Of a stretch of DNA of 64,000 nucleotides, positions 31,316-43,887 are shown in pieces. The notes under the pieces are model-generated. The model saw only the letters and a program-made list of their open reading frames with translations, had not been told where the DNA came from and made no database searches. Every line of letters starts with the position of its first letter. The stretch's first letter is position 1. The translations under genes and the position numbers were made by a program. Location: the NCBI RefSeq assembly GCF_037392515.1, contig NC_090285.1, forward strand, positions 2,049,501 to 2,113,500. The letters are read 5' to 3'. This DNA is from Haliotis asinina. Its lineage: Eukaryota > Mollusca > Gastropoda > Lepetellida > Haliotidae.

Positions 31316-31632
31316 TGACCATGCTAGGATTGGTTGAATAGGCATCTTAATGAAATTTGCTGATTGATTGGCCACGCTTCCAGGCACGCCACTAAACGAG
31401 ACGGCTTTGGTCACAAACTGAATGAAATTGGGCTTTGGAAATGTATTTCTGTCTTATGCAACGAGGGTCTACAATCTACGAAGCACTGATAACAAATTGT
31501 ATTTAAATGAAGAGGACACTGCATTTGCATCCATATGGAGTAAATGGACACGTCAACTGAACACTTCCTCCTTGCCAGCTGTCTTCTTTAACTTAAGAAT
31601 GAGAAGCTAAGAAAAGGCACTGTTAGTGTGAA

Positions 31633-31703
31633 GCATCGGTGGTCTAGTGGTAGAATACTCGCCTGCCACGCGGGTGACCCGGGTTCGATTCCCGGTCGAT
31701 GCA
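31633..31703 (+). tRNA. tRNA-Gly-GCC: tRNA-Gly(GCC), unit 32
   Basis: Consensus body; tail T5-GG-T-A-T6. Confidence 0.97.
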
Positions 31704-32181
31704 CACTCTTTTTGGTATTTTTTGCGCCTCTGGGGGTTGAAAAAGAGGCCTCCAAACGCGTGTCTCCTGGTAAGAACACCTAGTCTGTAACGCAATGTGA
31801 TTGTTGTCAGTGATGTCACGTTTCTGTGACGTCAGGACATTGTGAGGTCACAGGTGAGTCTTTCTATATATATCAGAACGTTGGAATGAGAGAACGTGTC
31901 CATTTACATTGAAGTTGATGTAAGGACGGAATGTTGTGCAGCTTTTAGCATTGTCCCACAGCAATCGGTGTCAGGCTGTCAATGAAGCAGTAATACCGTC
32001 AGTTCTACGTTGGATTACACACAATATTTCACTTCACAGCATGGCTGAGATAACAGAAAGTGTCCACAGCAAATTATATATATCAACATGATGTATAGTC
32101 ATGGAGTAATTCATTTGTACTTTCTTCAGTCAGAGATGAACTCGACGTTTCTCTAGCTATGTTCCTGCAGGAATAAAAAGT

Positions 32182-32253
32182 TGCGTCGGCCGGGAATCGA
32201 ACCCGGATCGACTGCTTGGAAGGCAACCATGCTAACCTTTACACCACCGACGC
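32182..32253 (-). tRNA. tRNA-Gly-TCC: tRNA-Gly(TCC), unit 32
   Basis: Consensus body; flank B. Confidence 0.97.
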
Positions 32254-32570
32254 TGACCATGCTAGGATTGGTTGAATAGGCATCTTAATGAAATTTGCTG
32301 ATTGATTGGCCACGCTTCGAGGCACGCCACTAAACGAGACGGCTTACGTCACAAACTGAATGAAATTGGGCTTTGGAAATGTATTTCTGTCTTATGCAAC
32401 GAGGGTCTACAATCTACGAAGCACTGATAACAAATTGTATTTAAATGAAGAGGACACTGCATTTGCATCCATATGGAGTAAATGGACACGTCAACTGAAC
32501 ACTTCCTCCTTGCCAGCTGTCTTCTTTAACTTAAGAATGAGAAGCTAAGAAAAGGCACTGTTAGTGTGAA

Positions 32571-32641
32571 GCATCGGTGGTCTAGTGGTAGAATACTCGC
32601 CTGCCACGCGGGTGACCCGGGTTCGATTCCCGGTCGATGCA
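32571..32641 (+). tRNA. tRNA-Gly-GCC: tRNA-Gly(GCC), unit 33
   Basis: Consensus body; tail T5-GG-T-A-T6. Confidence 0.97.
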
Positions 32642-33119
32642 CACTCTTTTTGGTATTTTTTGCGCCTCTGGGGGTTGAAAAAGAGGCCTCCAAACGCGTG
32701 TCTCCTGGTAAGAACACCTAGTCTGTGACGCAATGTGATTGTTGTCAGTGATGTCACGTTTCTGTGACGTCAGGACATTGTGAGGTCACAGGTGAGTCTT
32801 TCTATATATATCAGAACGTTGGAATGAGAGAACGTGTCCATTTACATTGAAGTTGATGTAAGGACGGAATGTTGTGCAGCTTTTAGCATTGTCCCACAGC
32901 AATCGGTGTCAGGCTGTCAATGAAGCAGTAATACCGTCAGTTCTACGTTGGATTACACACAATATTTCACTTCACAGCATGGCTGAGATAACAGAAAGTG
33001 TCCACAGCAAATTATATATATCAACATGATGTATAGTCATGGAGTAATTCATTTGTACTTTCTTCAGTCAGAGATGAACTCGACGTTTCTCTAGCTATGT
33101 TCCTGCAGGAATAAAAAGT

Positions 33120-33191
33120 TGCGTCGGCCGGGAATCGAACCCGGATCGACTGCTTGGAAGGCAACCATGCTAACCTTTACACCACCGACGC
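33120..33191 (-). tRNA. tRNA-Gly-TCC: tRNA-Gly(TCC), unit 33
   Basis: Consensus body; flank B. Confidence 0.97.
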
Positions 33192-33508
33192 TGACCATGC
33201 TAGGATTGGTTGAATAGGCATCTTAATGAAATTTGCTGATTGATTGGCCACGCTTCGAGGCACGCCACTAAACGAGACGGCTTACGTCACAAACTGAATG
33301 AAATTGGGCTTTGGAAATGTATTTCTGTCTTATGCAACGAGGGTCTACAATCTACGAAGCACTGATAACAAATTGTATTTAAATGAAGAGGACACTGCAT
33401 TTGCATCCATATGGAGTAAATGGACACGTCAACTGAACACTTCCTCCTTGCCAGCTGTCTTCTTTAACTTAAGAATGAGAAGCTAAGAAAAGGCACTGTT
33501 AGTGTGAA

Positions 33509-33579
33509 GCATCGGTGGTCTAGTGGTAGAATACTCGCCTGCCACGCGGGTGACCCGGGTTCGATTCCCGGTCGATGCA
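33509..33579 (+). tRNA. tRNA-Gly-GCC: tRNA-Gly(GCC), unit 34
   Basis: Consensus body; tail T4-GG-T8, the form that dominates from here to about 48 kb. Confidence 0.97.
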
Positions 33580-34056
33580 CACTCTTTTGGTTTTTTTTGC
33601 GCCTCTGGGGGTTGAAAAAGAGGCCTCCAAACGCGTGTCTCCTGGTAAGAACACCTAGTCTGTGACGCAATGTGATTGTTGTCAGTGATGTCACGTTTCT
33701 GTGACGTCAGGACATTGTGAGGTCACAGGTGAGTCTTTCTATATATATCAGAACGTTGGAATGAGAGAACGTGTCCATTTACATTGAAGTTGATGTAAGG
33801 ACGGAATGTTGTGCAGCTTTTAGCATTGTCCCACAGCAATCGGTGTCAGGCTGTCAATGAAGCAGTAATACCGTCAGTTCTACGTGGGATTACACACAAT
33901 ATTTCACTTCACAGCATGGCTGAGATAACAGAAAGTGTCCACAGCAAATTATATATATCAACATGATGTATAGTCATGGAGTAATTCATTTGTACTTTCT
34001 TCAGTCAGAGATGAACTCGACGTTTCTCTAGCTATGTTCCTGCAGGAATAAAAAGT

Positions 34057-34128
34057 TGCGTCGGCCGGGAATCGAACCCGGATCGACTGCTTGGAAGGCA
34101 ACCATGCTAACCTTTACACCACCGACGC
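34057..34128 (-). tRNA. tRNA-Gly-TCC: tRNA-Gly(TCC), unit 34
   Basis: Consensus body; flank B. Confidence 0.97.
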
Positions 34129-34445
34129 TGACCATGCTAGGATTGGTTGAATAGGCATCTTAATGAAATTTGCTGATTGATTGGCCACGCTTCGAGGCAC
34201 GCCACTAAACGAGACGGCTTACGTCACAAACTGAATGAAATTGGGCTTTGGAAATGTATTTCTGTCTTATGCAACGAGGGTCTACAATCTACGAAGCACT
34301 GATAACAAATTGTATTTAAATGAAGAGGACACTGCATTTGCATCCATATGGAGTAAATGGACACGTCAACTGAACACTTCCTCCTTGCCAGCTGTCTTCT
34401 TTAACTTAAGAATGAGAAGCTAAGAAAAGGCACTGTTAGTGTGAA

Positions 34446-34516
34446 GCATCGGTGGTCTAGTGGTAGAATACTCGCCTGCCACGCGGGTGACCCGGGTTCG
34501 ATTCCCGGTCGATGCA
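34446..34516 (+). tRNA. tRNA-Gly-GCC: tRNA-Gly(GCC), unit 35
   Basis: Consensus body; tail T4-GG-T8. Confidence 0.97.
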
Positions 34517-34993
34517 CACTCTTTTGGTTTTTTTTGCGCCTCTGGGGGTTGAAAAAGAGGCCTCCAAACGCGTGTCTCCTGGTAAGAACACCTAGTCTGT
34601 GACGCAATGTGATTGTTGTCAGTGATGTCACGTTTCTGTGACGTCAGGACATTGTGAGGTCACAGGTGAGTCTTTCTATATATATCAGAACGTTGGAATG
34701 AGAGAACGTGTCCATTTACATTGAAGTTGATGTAAGGACGGAATGTTGTGCAGCTTTTAGCATTGTCCCACAGCAATCGGTGTCAGGCTGTCAATGAAGC
34801 AGTAATACCGTCAGTTCTACGTGGGATTACACACAATATTTCACTTCACAGCATGGCTGAGATAACAGAAAGTGTCCACAGCAAATTATATATATCAACA
34901 TGATGTATAGTCATGGAGTAATTCATTTGTACTTTCTTCAGTCAGAGATGAACTCGACGTTTCTCTAGCTATGTTCCTGCAGGAATAAAAAGT

Positions 34994-35065
34994 TGCGTCG
35001 GCCGGGAATCGAACCCGGATCGACTGCTTGGAAGGCAACCATGCTAACCTTTACACCACCGACGC
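34994..35065 (-). tRNA. tRNA-Gly-TCC: tRNA-Gly(TCC), unit 35
   Basis: Consensus body; flank B. Confidence 0.97.
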
Positions 35066-35382
35066 TGACCATGCTAGGATTGGTTGAATAGGCATCTTAA
35101 TGAAATTTGCTGATTGATTGGCCACGCTTCGAGGCACGCCACTAAACGAGACGGCTTACGTCACAAACTGAATGAAATTGGGCTTTGGAAATGTATTTCT
35201 GTCTTATGCAACGAGGGTCTACAATCTACGAAGCACTGATAACAAATTGTATTTAAATGAAGAGGACACTGCATTTGCATCCATATGGAGTAAATGGACA
35301 CGTCAACTGAACACTTCCTCCTTGCCAGCTGTCTTCTTTAACTTAAGAATGAGAAGCTAAGAAAAGGCACTGTTAGTGTGAA

Positions 35383-35453
35383 GCATCGGTGGTCTAGTGG
35401 TAGAATACTCGCCTGCCACGCGGGTGACCCGGGTTCGATTCCCGGTCGATGCA
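35383..35453 (+). tRNA. tRNA-Gly-GCC: tRNA-Gly(GCC), unit 36
   Basis: Consensus body; tail T4-GG-T8. Confidence 0.97.
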
Positions 35454-35930
35454 CACTCTTTTGGTTTTTTTTGCGCCTCTGGGGGTTGAAAAAGAGGCCT
35501 CCAAACGCGTGTCTCCTGGTAAGAACACCTAGTCTGTGACGCAATGTGATTGTTGTCAGTGATGTCACGTTTCTGTGACGTCAGGACATTGTGAGGTCAC
35601 AGGTGAGTCTTTCTATATATATCAGAACGTTGGAATGAGAGAACGTGTCCATTTACATTGAAGTTGATGTAAGAACGGAATGTTGTGCAGCTTTTAGCAT
35701 TGTCCCACAGCAATCGGTGTCAGGCTGTCAATGAAGCAGTAATACCGTCAGTTCTACGTTGGATTACACACAATATTTCACTTCACAGCATGGCTGAGAT
35801 AACAGAAAGTGTCCACAGCAAATTATATATATCAACATGATGTATAGTCATGGAGTAATTCATTTGTACTTTCTTCAGTCAGAGATGAACTCGACGTTTC
35901 TCTAGCTATGTTCCTGCAGGAATAAAAAGT

Positions 35931-36002
35931 TGCGTCGGCCGGGAATCGAACCCGGATCGACTGCTTGGAAGGCAACCATGCTAACCTTTACACCACCGAC
36001 GC
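35931..36002 (-). tRNA. tRNA-Gly-TCC: tRNA-Gly(TCC), unit 36
   Basis: Consensus body; flank B. Confidence 0.97.
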
Positions 36003-36319
36003 TGACCATGCTAGGATTGGTTGAATAGGCATCTTAATGAAATTTGCTGATTGATTGGCCACGCTTCGAGGCACGCCACTAAACGAGACGGCTTTGGTCA
36101 CAAACTGAATGAAATTGGGCTTTGGAAATGTATTTCTGTCTTATGCAACGAGGGTCTACAATCTACGAAGCACTGATAACAAATTGTATTTAAATGAAGA
36201 GGACACTGCATTTGCATCCATATGGAGTAAATGGACACGTCAACTGAACACTTCCTCCTTGCCAGCTGTCTTCTTTAACTTAAGAATGAGAAGCTAAGAA
36301 AAGGCACTGTTAGTGTGAA

Positions 36320-36390
36320 GCATCGGTGGTCTAGTGGTAGAATACTCGCCTGCCACGCGGGTGACCCGGGTTCGATTCCCGGTCGATGCA
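36320..36390 (+). tRNA. tRNA-Gly-GCC: tRNA-Gly(GCC), unit 37
   Basis: Consensus body; tail T5-GG-T-A-T6, as in units 31-33. Confidence 0.97.
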
Positions 36391-36868
36391 CACTCTTTTT
36401 GGTATTTTTTGCGCCTCTGGGGGTTGAAAAAGAGGCCTCCAAACGCGTGTCTCCTGGTAAGAACACCTAGTCTGTGACGCAATGTGATTGTTGTCAGTGA
36501 TGTCACGTTTCTGTGACGTCAGGACATTGTGAGGTCACAGGTGAGTCTTTCTATATATATCAGAACGTTGGAATGAGAGAACGTGTCCATTTACATTGAA
36601 GTTGATGTAAGGACGGAATGTTGTGCAGCTTTTAGCATTGTCCCACAGCAATCGGTGTCAGGCTGTCAATGAAGCAGTAATACCGTCAGTTCTACGTTGG
36701 ATTACACACATTATTTCACTTCACAGCATGGCTGAGATAACAGAAAGTGTCCACAGCAAATTATATATATCAACATGATGTATAGTCATGGAGTAATTCA
36801 TTTGTACTTTCTTCAGTCAGAGATGAACTCGACGTTTCTCTAGCTATGTTCCTGCAGGAATAAAAAGT

Positions 36869-36940
36869 TGCGTCGGCCGGGAATCGAACCCGGATCGACT
36901 GCTTGGAAGGCAACCATGCTAACCTTTACACCACCGACGC
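36869..36940 (-). tRNA. tRNA-Gly-TCC: tRNA-Gly(TCC), unit 37
   Basis: Consensus body; flank B with one extra change (CCACGC instead of CCATGC upstream). Confidence 0.97.
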
Positions 36941-37257
36941 TGACCACGCTAGGATTGGTTGAATAGGCATCTTAATGAAATTTGCTGATTGATTGGCCAC
37001 GCTTCGAGGCACGCCACTAAACGAGACGGCTTTGGTCACAAACTGAATGAAATTGGGCTTTGGAAATGTATTTCTGTCTTATGCAACGAGGGTCTACAAT
37101 CTACGAAGCACTGATAACAAATTGTATTTAAATGAAGAGGACACTGCATTTGCATCCATATGGAGTAAATGGACACGTCAACTGAACACTTCCTCCTTGC
37201 CAGCTGTCTTCTTTAACTTAAGAATGAGAAGCTAAGAAAAGGCACTGTTAGTGTGAA

Positions 37258-37328
37258 GCATCGGTGGTCTAGTGGTAGAATACTCGCCTGCCACGCGGGT
37301 GACCCGGGTTCGATTCCCGGTCGATGCA
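37258..37328 (+). tRNA. tRNA-Gly-GCC: tRNA-Gly(GCC), unit 38
   Basis: Consensus body; tail T4-GG-T8. Confidence 0.97.
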
Positions 37329-37805
37329 CACTCTTTTGGTTTTTTTTGCGCCTCTGGGGGTTGAAAAAGAGGCCTCCAAACGCGTGTCTCCTGGTAAGAA
37401 CACCTAGTCTGTGACGCAATGTGATTGTTGTCAGTGATGTCACGTTTCTGTGACGTCAGGACATTGTGAGGTCACAGGTGAGTCTTTCTATATATATCAG
37501 AACGTTGGAATGAGAGAACGTGTCCATTTACATTGAAGTTGATGTAAGGACGGAATGTTGTGCAGCTTTTAGCATTGTCCCACAGCAATCGGTGTCAGGC
37601 TGTCAATGAAGCAGTAATACCGTCAGTTCTACGTTGGATTACACACAATATTTCACTTCACAGCATGGCTGAGATAACAGAAAGTGTCCACAGCAAATTA
37701 TATATATCAACATGATGTATAGTCATGGAGTAATTCATTTGTACTTTCTTCAGTCAGAGATGAACTCGACGTTTCTCTAGCTATGTTCCTGCAGGAATAA
37801 AAAGT

Positions 37806-37877
37806 TGCGTCGGCCGGGAATCGAACCCGGATCGACTGCTTGGAAGGCAACCATGCTAACCTTTACACCACCGACGC
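37806..37877 (-). tRNA. tRNA-Gly-TCC: tRNA-Gly(TCC), unit 38
   Basis: Consensus body; flank A. Confidence 0.97.
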
Positions 37878-38194
37878 TGACCATGCTAAGCTTTGTTGAA
37901 TAGGCATCTTAATGAAATTTGCTGATTGATTGGCCACGCTTCGAGGCACGCCACTAAACGAGACGGCTTACGTCACAAACTGAATGAAATTGGGCTTTGG
38001 AAATGTATTTCTGTCTTATGCAACGAGGGTCTACAATCTACGAAGCACTGATAACAAATTGTATTTAAATGAAGAGGACACTGCATTTGCATCCATATGG
38101 AGTAAATGGACACGTCATCTGAACACTTCCTCCTTGCCAGCTGTCTTCTTTAACTTAAGAATGGGAAGCTAAGAAAAGGCACTGTTAGTGTGAA

Positions 38195-38265
38195 GCATCG
38201 GTGGTCTAGTGGTAGAATACTCGCCTGCCACGCGGGTGACCCGGGTTCGATTCCCGGTCGATGCA
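38195..38265 (+). tRNA. tRNA-Gly-GCC: tRNA-Gly(GCC), unit 39
   Basis: Consensus body; tail T5-GG-T7, preceded by CACACGC instead of CACACTC. Confidence 0.97.
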
Positions 38266-38742
38266 CACGCTTTTTGGTTTTTTTGCGCCTCTGGGGGTTG
38301 AAAAAGAGGCCTCCAAACGCGTGTCTCCTGGTAAGAACACCTAGTCTGTGACGCAATGTGATTGTTGTCAGTGATGTCACGTTTCTGTGACGTCAGGACA
38401 TTGTGAGGTCACAGGTGAGTCTTTCTATATATATCAGAACGTTGGAATGAGAGAACGTGTCCATTTACATTGAAGTTGATGTAAGGACGGAATGTTGTGC
38501 AGCTTTTAGCATTGTCCCACAGCAATCGGTGTCAGGCTGTCAATGAAGCAGTAATACCGTCAGTTCTACGTGGGATTACACACAATATTTCACTTCACAG
38601 CATGGCTGAGATAACAGAAAGTGTCCACAGCAAATTATATATATCAACATGATGTATAGTCATGGAGTAATTCATTTGTACTTTCTTCAGTCAGAGATGA
38701 ACTCGACGTTTCTCTAGCTATGTTCCTGCAGGAATAAAAAGT

Positions 38743-38814
38743 TGCGTCGGCCGGGAATCGAACCCGGATCGACTGCTTGGAAGGCAACCATGCTAACCTT
38801 TACACCACCGACGC
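38743..38814 (-). tRNA. tRNA-Gly-TCC: tRNA-Gly(TCC), unit 39
   Basis: Consensus body; flank B. Confidence 0.97.
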
Positions 38815-39131
38815 TGACCATGCTAGGATTGGTTGAATAGGCATCTTAATGAAATTTGCTGATTGATTGGCCACGCTTCGAGGCACGCCACTAAACGAGA
38901 CGGCTTACGTCACAAACTGAATGAAATTGGGCTTTGGAAATGTATTTCTGTCTTATGCAACGAGGGTCTACAATCTACGAAGCACTGATAACAAATTGTA
39001 TTTAAATGAAGAGGACACTGCATTTGCATCCATATGGAGTAAATGGACACGTCAACTGAACACTTCCTCCTTGCCAGCTGTCTTCTTTAACTTAAGAATG
39101 AGAAGCTAAGAAAAGGCACTGTTAGTGTGAA

Positions 39132-39202
39132 GCATCGGTGGTCTAGTGGTAGAATACTCGCCTGCCACGCGGGTGACCCGGGTTCGATTCCCGGTCGATG
39201 CA
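39132..39202 (+). tRNA. tRNA-Gly-GCC: tRNA-Gly(GCC), unit 40
   Basis: Consensus body; tail T4-GG-T8. Confidence 0.97.
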
Positions 39203-39679
39203 CACTCTTTTGGTTTTTTTTGCGCCTCTGGGGGTTGAAAAAGAGGCCTCCAAACGCGTGTCTCCTGGTAAGAACACCTAGTCTGTGACGCAATGTGATT
39301 GTTGTCAGTGATGTCACGTTTCTGTGACGTCAGGACATTGTGAGGTCACAGGTGAGTCTTTCTATATATATCAGAACGTTGGAATGAGAGAACGTGTCCA
39401 TTTACATTGAAGTTGATGTAAGAACGGAATGTTGTGCAGCTTTTAGCATTGTCCCACAGCAATCGGTGTCAGGCTGTCAATGAAGCAGTAATACCGTCAG
39501 TTCTACGTTGGATTACACACAATATTTCACTTCACAGCATGGCTGAGATAACAGAAAGTGTCCACAGCAAATTATATATATCAACATGATGTATAGTCAT
39601 GGAGTAATTCATTTGTACTTTCTTCAGTCAGAGATGAACTCGACGTTTCTCTAGCTATGTTCCTGCAGGAATAAAAAGT

Positions 39680-39751
39680 TGCGTCGGCCGGGAATCGAAC
39701 CCGGATCGACTGCTTGGAAGGCAACCATGCTAACCTTTACACCACCGACGC
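39680..39751 (-). tRNA. tRNA-Gly-TCC: tRNA-Gly(TCC), unit 40
   Basis: Consensus body; flank B. Confidence 0.97.
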
Positions 39752-40068
39752 TGACCATGCTAGGATTGGTTGAATAGGCATCTTAATGAAATTTGCTGAT
39801 TGATTGGCCACGCTTCGAGGCACGCCACTAAACGAGACGGCTTACGTCACAAACTGAATGAAATTGGGCTTTGGAAATGTATTTCTGTCTTATGCAACGA
39901 GGGTCTACAATCTACGAAGCACTGATAACAAATTGTATTTAAATGAAGAGGACACTGCATTTGCATCCATATGGAGTAAATGGACACGTCAACTGAACAC
40001 TTCCTCCTTGCCAGCTGTCTTCTTTAACTTAAGAATGAGAAGCTAAGAAAAGGCACTGTTAGTGTGAA

Positions 40069-40139
40069 GCATCGGTGGTCTAGTGGTAGAATACTCGCCT
40101 GCCACGCGGGTGACCCGGGTTCGATTCCCGGTCGATGCA
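40069..40139 (+). tRNA. tRNA-Gly-GCC: tRNA-Gly(GCC), unit 41
   Basis: Consensus body; tail T5-GG-T7. Confidence 0.97.
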
Positions 40140-40616
40140 CACTCTTTTTGGTTTTTTTGCGCCTCTGGGGGTTGAAAAAGAGGCCTCCAAACGCGTGTCT
40201 CCTGGTAAGAACACCTAGTCTGTGACGCAATGTGATTGTTGTCAGTGATGTCACGTTTCTGTGACGTCAGGACATTGTGAGGTCACAGGTGAGTATTTCT
40301 ATATATATCAGAACGTTGGAATGAGAGAACGTGTCCATTTACATTGAAGTTGATGTAAGGACGGAATGTTGTGCAGCTTTTAGCATTGTCCCACAGCAAT
40401 CGGTGTCAGGCTGTCAATGAAGCAGTAATACCGTCAGTTCTACGTGGGATTACACACAATATTTCACTTCACAGCATGGCTGAGATAACAGAAAGTGTCC
40501 ACAGCAAATTATATATATCAACATGATGTATAGTCATGGAGTAATTCATTTGTACTTTCTTCAGTCAGAGATGAACTCGACGTTTCTCTAGCTATGTTCC
40601 TGCAGGAATAAAAAGT

Positions 40617-40688
40617 TGCGTCGGCCGGGAATCGAACCCGGATCGACTGCTTGGAAGGCAACCATGCTAACCTTTACACCACCGACGC
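40617..40688 (-). tRNA. tRNA-Gly-TCC: tRNA-Gly(TCC), unit 41
   Basis: Consensus body; flank B. Confidence 0.97.
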
Positions 40689-41005
40689 TGACCATGCTAG
40701 GATTGGTTGAATAGGCATCTTAATGAAATTTGCTGATTGATTGGCCACGCTTCGAGGCACGCCACTAAACGAGACGGCTTACGTCACAAACTGAATGAAA
40801 TTGGGCTTTGGAAATGTATTTCTGTCTTATGCAACGAGGGTCTACAATCTACGAAGCACTGATAACAAATTGTATTTAAATGAAGAGGACACTGCATTTG
40901 CATCCATATGGAGTAAATGGACACGTCAACTGAACACTTCCTCCTTGCCAGCTGTCTTCTTTAACTTAAGAATGAGAAGCTAAGAAAAGGCACTGTTAGT
41001 GTGAA

Positions 41006-41076
41006 GCATCGCTGGTCTAGTGGTAGAATACTCGCCTGCCACGCGGGTGACCCGGGTTCGATTCCCGGTCGATGCA
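41006..41076 (+). tRNA. tRNA-Gly-GCC: tRNA-Gly(GCC), unit 42, G7C variant
   Basis: The acceptor strand reads GCATCGC, replacing the G7.U66 wobble by a C7.U66 mismatch. Shared with units 47, 49 and 52. Tail T4-GG-T8. Confidence 0.92.
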
Positions 41077-41553
41077 CACTCTTTTGGTTTTTTTTGCGCC
41101 TCTGGGGGTTGAAAAAGAGGCCTCCAAACGCGTGTCTCCTGGTAAGAACACCTAGTCTGTGACGCAATGTGATTGTTGTCAGTGATGTCACGTTTCTGTG
41201 ACGTCAGGACATTGTGAGGTCACAGGTGAGTCTTTCTATATATATCAGAACGTTGGAATGAGAGAACGTGTCCATTTACATTGAAGTTGATGTAAGGACG
41301 GAATGTTGTGCAGCTTTTAGCATTGTCCCACAGCAATCGGTGTCAGGCTGTCAATGAAGCAGTAATACCGTCAGTTCTACGTTGGATTACACACAATATT
41401 TCACTTCACAGCATGGCTGAGATAACAGAAAGTGTCCACAGCAAATTATATATATCAACATGATGTATAGTCATGGAGTAATTCATTTGTACTTTCTTCA
41501 GTCAGAGATGAACTCGACGTTTCTCTAGCTATGTTCCTGCAGGAATAAAAAGT

Positions 41554-41625
41554 TGCGTCGGCCGGGAATCGAACCCGGATCGACTGCTTGGAAGGCAACC
41601 ATGCTAACCTTTACACCACCGACGC
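41554..41625 (-). tRNA. tRNA-Gly-TCC: tRNA-Gly(TCC), unit 42
   Basis: Consensus body; flank A. Confidence 0.97.
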
Positions 41626-41942
41626 TGACCATGCTAAGCTTTGTTGAATAGGCATCTTAATGAAATTTGCTGATTGATTGGCCACGCTTCGAGGCACGCC
41701 ACTAAACGAGACGGCTTACGTCACAAACTGAATGAAATTGGGCTTTGGAAATGTATTTCTGTCTTATGCAACGAGGGTCTACAATCTACGAAGCACTGAT
41801 AACAAATTGTATTTAAATGAAGAGGACACTGCATTTGCATCCATATGGAGTAAATGGACACGTCAACTGAACACTTCCTCCTTGCCAGCTGTCTTCTTTA
41901 ACTTAAGAATGGGAAGCTAAGAAAAGGCACTGTTAGTGTGAA

Positions 41943-42013
41943 GCATCGGTGGTCTAGTGGTAGAATACTCGCCTGCCACGCGGGTGACCCGGGTTCGATT
42001 CCCGGTCGATGCA
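41943..42013 (+). tRNA. tRNA-Gly-GCC: tRNA-Gly(GCC), unit 43
   Basis: Consensus body; tail T5-GG-T7. Confidence 0.97.
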
Positions 42014-42490
42014 CACTCTTTTTGGTTTTTTTGCGCCTCTGGGGGTTGAAAAAGAGGCCTCCAAACGCGTGTCTCCTGGTAAGAACACCTAGTCTGTGAC
42101 GCAATGTGATTGTTGTCAGTGATGTCACGTTTCTGTGACGTCAGGACATTGTGAGGTCACAGGTGAGTCTTTCTATATATATCAGAACGTTGGAATGAGA
42201 GAACGTGTCCATTTACATTGAAGTTGATGTAAGGACGGAATGTTGTGCAGCTTTTAGCATTGTCCCACAGCAATCGGTGTCAGGCTGTCAATGAAGCAGT
42301 AATACCGTCAGTTCTACGTGGGATTACACACAATATTTCACTTCACAGCATGGCTGAGATAACAGAAAGTGTCCACAGCAAATTATATATATCAACATGA
42401 TGTATAGTCATGGAGTAATTCATTTGTACTTTCTTCAGTCAGAGATGAACTCGACGTTTCTCTAGCTATGTTCCTGCAGGAATAAAAAGT

Positions 42491-42562
42491 TGCGTCGGCC
42501 GGGAATCGAACCCGGATCGACTGCTTGGAAGGCAACCATGCTAACCTTTACACCACCGACGC
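42491..42562 (-). tRNA. tRNA-Gly-TCC: tRNA-Gly(TCC), unit 43
   Basis: Consensus body; flank B. Confidence 0.97.
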
Positions 42563-42879
42563 TGACCATGCTAGGATTGGTTGAATAGGCATCTTAATGA
42601 AATTTGCTGATTGATTGGCCACGCTTCGAGGCACGCCACTAAACGAGACGGCTTACGTCACAAACTGAATGAAATTGGGCTTTGGAAATGTATTTCTGTC
42701 TTATGCAACGAGGGTCTACAATCTACGAAGCACTGATAACAAATTGTATTTAAATGAAGAGGACACTGCATTTGCATCCATATGGAGTAAATGGACACGT
42801 CAACTGAACACTTCCTCCTTGCCAGCTGTCTTCTTTAACTTAAGAATGAGAAGCTAAGAAAAGGCACTGTTAGTGTGAA

Positions 42880-42950
42880 GCATCGGTGGTCTAGTGGTAG
42901 AATACTCGCCTGCCACGCGGGTGACCCGGGTTCGATTCCCGGTCGATGCA
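42880..42950 (+). tRNA. tRNA-Gly-GCC: tRNA-Gly(GCC), unit 44
   Basis: Consensus body; tail T4-GG-T8. Confidence 0.97.
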
Positions 42951-43427
42951 CACTCTTTTGGTTTTTTTTGCGCCTCTGGGGGTTGAAAAAGAGGCCTCCA
43001 AACGCGTGTCTCCTGGTAAGAACACCTAGTCTGTGACGCAATGTGATTGTTGTCAGTGATGTCACGTTTCTGTGACGTCAGGACATTGTGAGGTCACAGG
43101 TGAGTCTTTCTATATATATCAGAACGTTGGAATGAGAGAACGTGTCCATTTACATTGAAGTTGATGTAAGGACGGAATGTTGTGCAGCTTTTAGCATTGT
43201 CCCACAGCAATCGGTGTCAGGCTGTCAATGAAGCAGTAATACCGTCACTTCTACCTTGGATTACACACAATATTTCACTTCACAGCATGGCTGAGATAAC
43301 AGAAAGTGTCCACAGCAAATTATATATATCAACATGATGTATAGTCATGGAGTAATTCATTTGTACTTTCTTCAGTCAGAGATGAACTCGACGTTTCTCT
43401 AGCTATGTTCCTGCAGGAATAAAAAGT

Positions 43428-43499
43428 TGCGTCGGCCGGGAATCGAACCCGGATCGACTGCTTGGAAGGCAACCATGCTAACCTTTACACCACCAACGC
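43428..43499 (-). tRNA. tRNA-Gly-TCC: tRNA-Gly(TCC), unit 44, C5T variant
   Basis: The acceptor strand reads GCGTTGG, so pair 5-68 becomes U.G wobble and folding is kept. Shared with units 45 and 49. Flank B. Confidence 0.95.
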
Positions 43500-43816
43500 T
43501 GACCATGCTAGGATTGGTTGAATAGGCATCTTAATGAAATTTGCTGATTGATTGGCCACGCTTCGAGGCACGCCACTAAACGAGACGGCTTACGTCACAA
43601 ACTGAATGAAATTGGGCTTTGGAAATGTATTTCTGTCTTATGCAACGAGGGTCTACAATCTACGAAGCACTGATAACAAATTGTATTTAAATGAAGAGGA
43701 CACTGCATTTGCATCCATATGGAGTAAATGGACACGTCAACTGAACACTTCCTCCTTGCCAGCTGTCTTCTTTAACTTAAGAATGGGAAGCTAAGAAAAG
43801 GCACTGTTAGTGTGAA

Positions 43817-43887
43817 GCATCGGTGGTCTAGTGGTAGAATACTCGCCTGCCACGCGGGTGACCCGGGTTCGATTCCCGGTCGATGCA
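43817..43887 (+). tRNA. tRNA-Gly-GCC: tRNA-Gly(GCC), unit 45
   Basis: Consensus body; tail T4-GG-T8. Confidence 0.97.
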
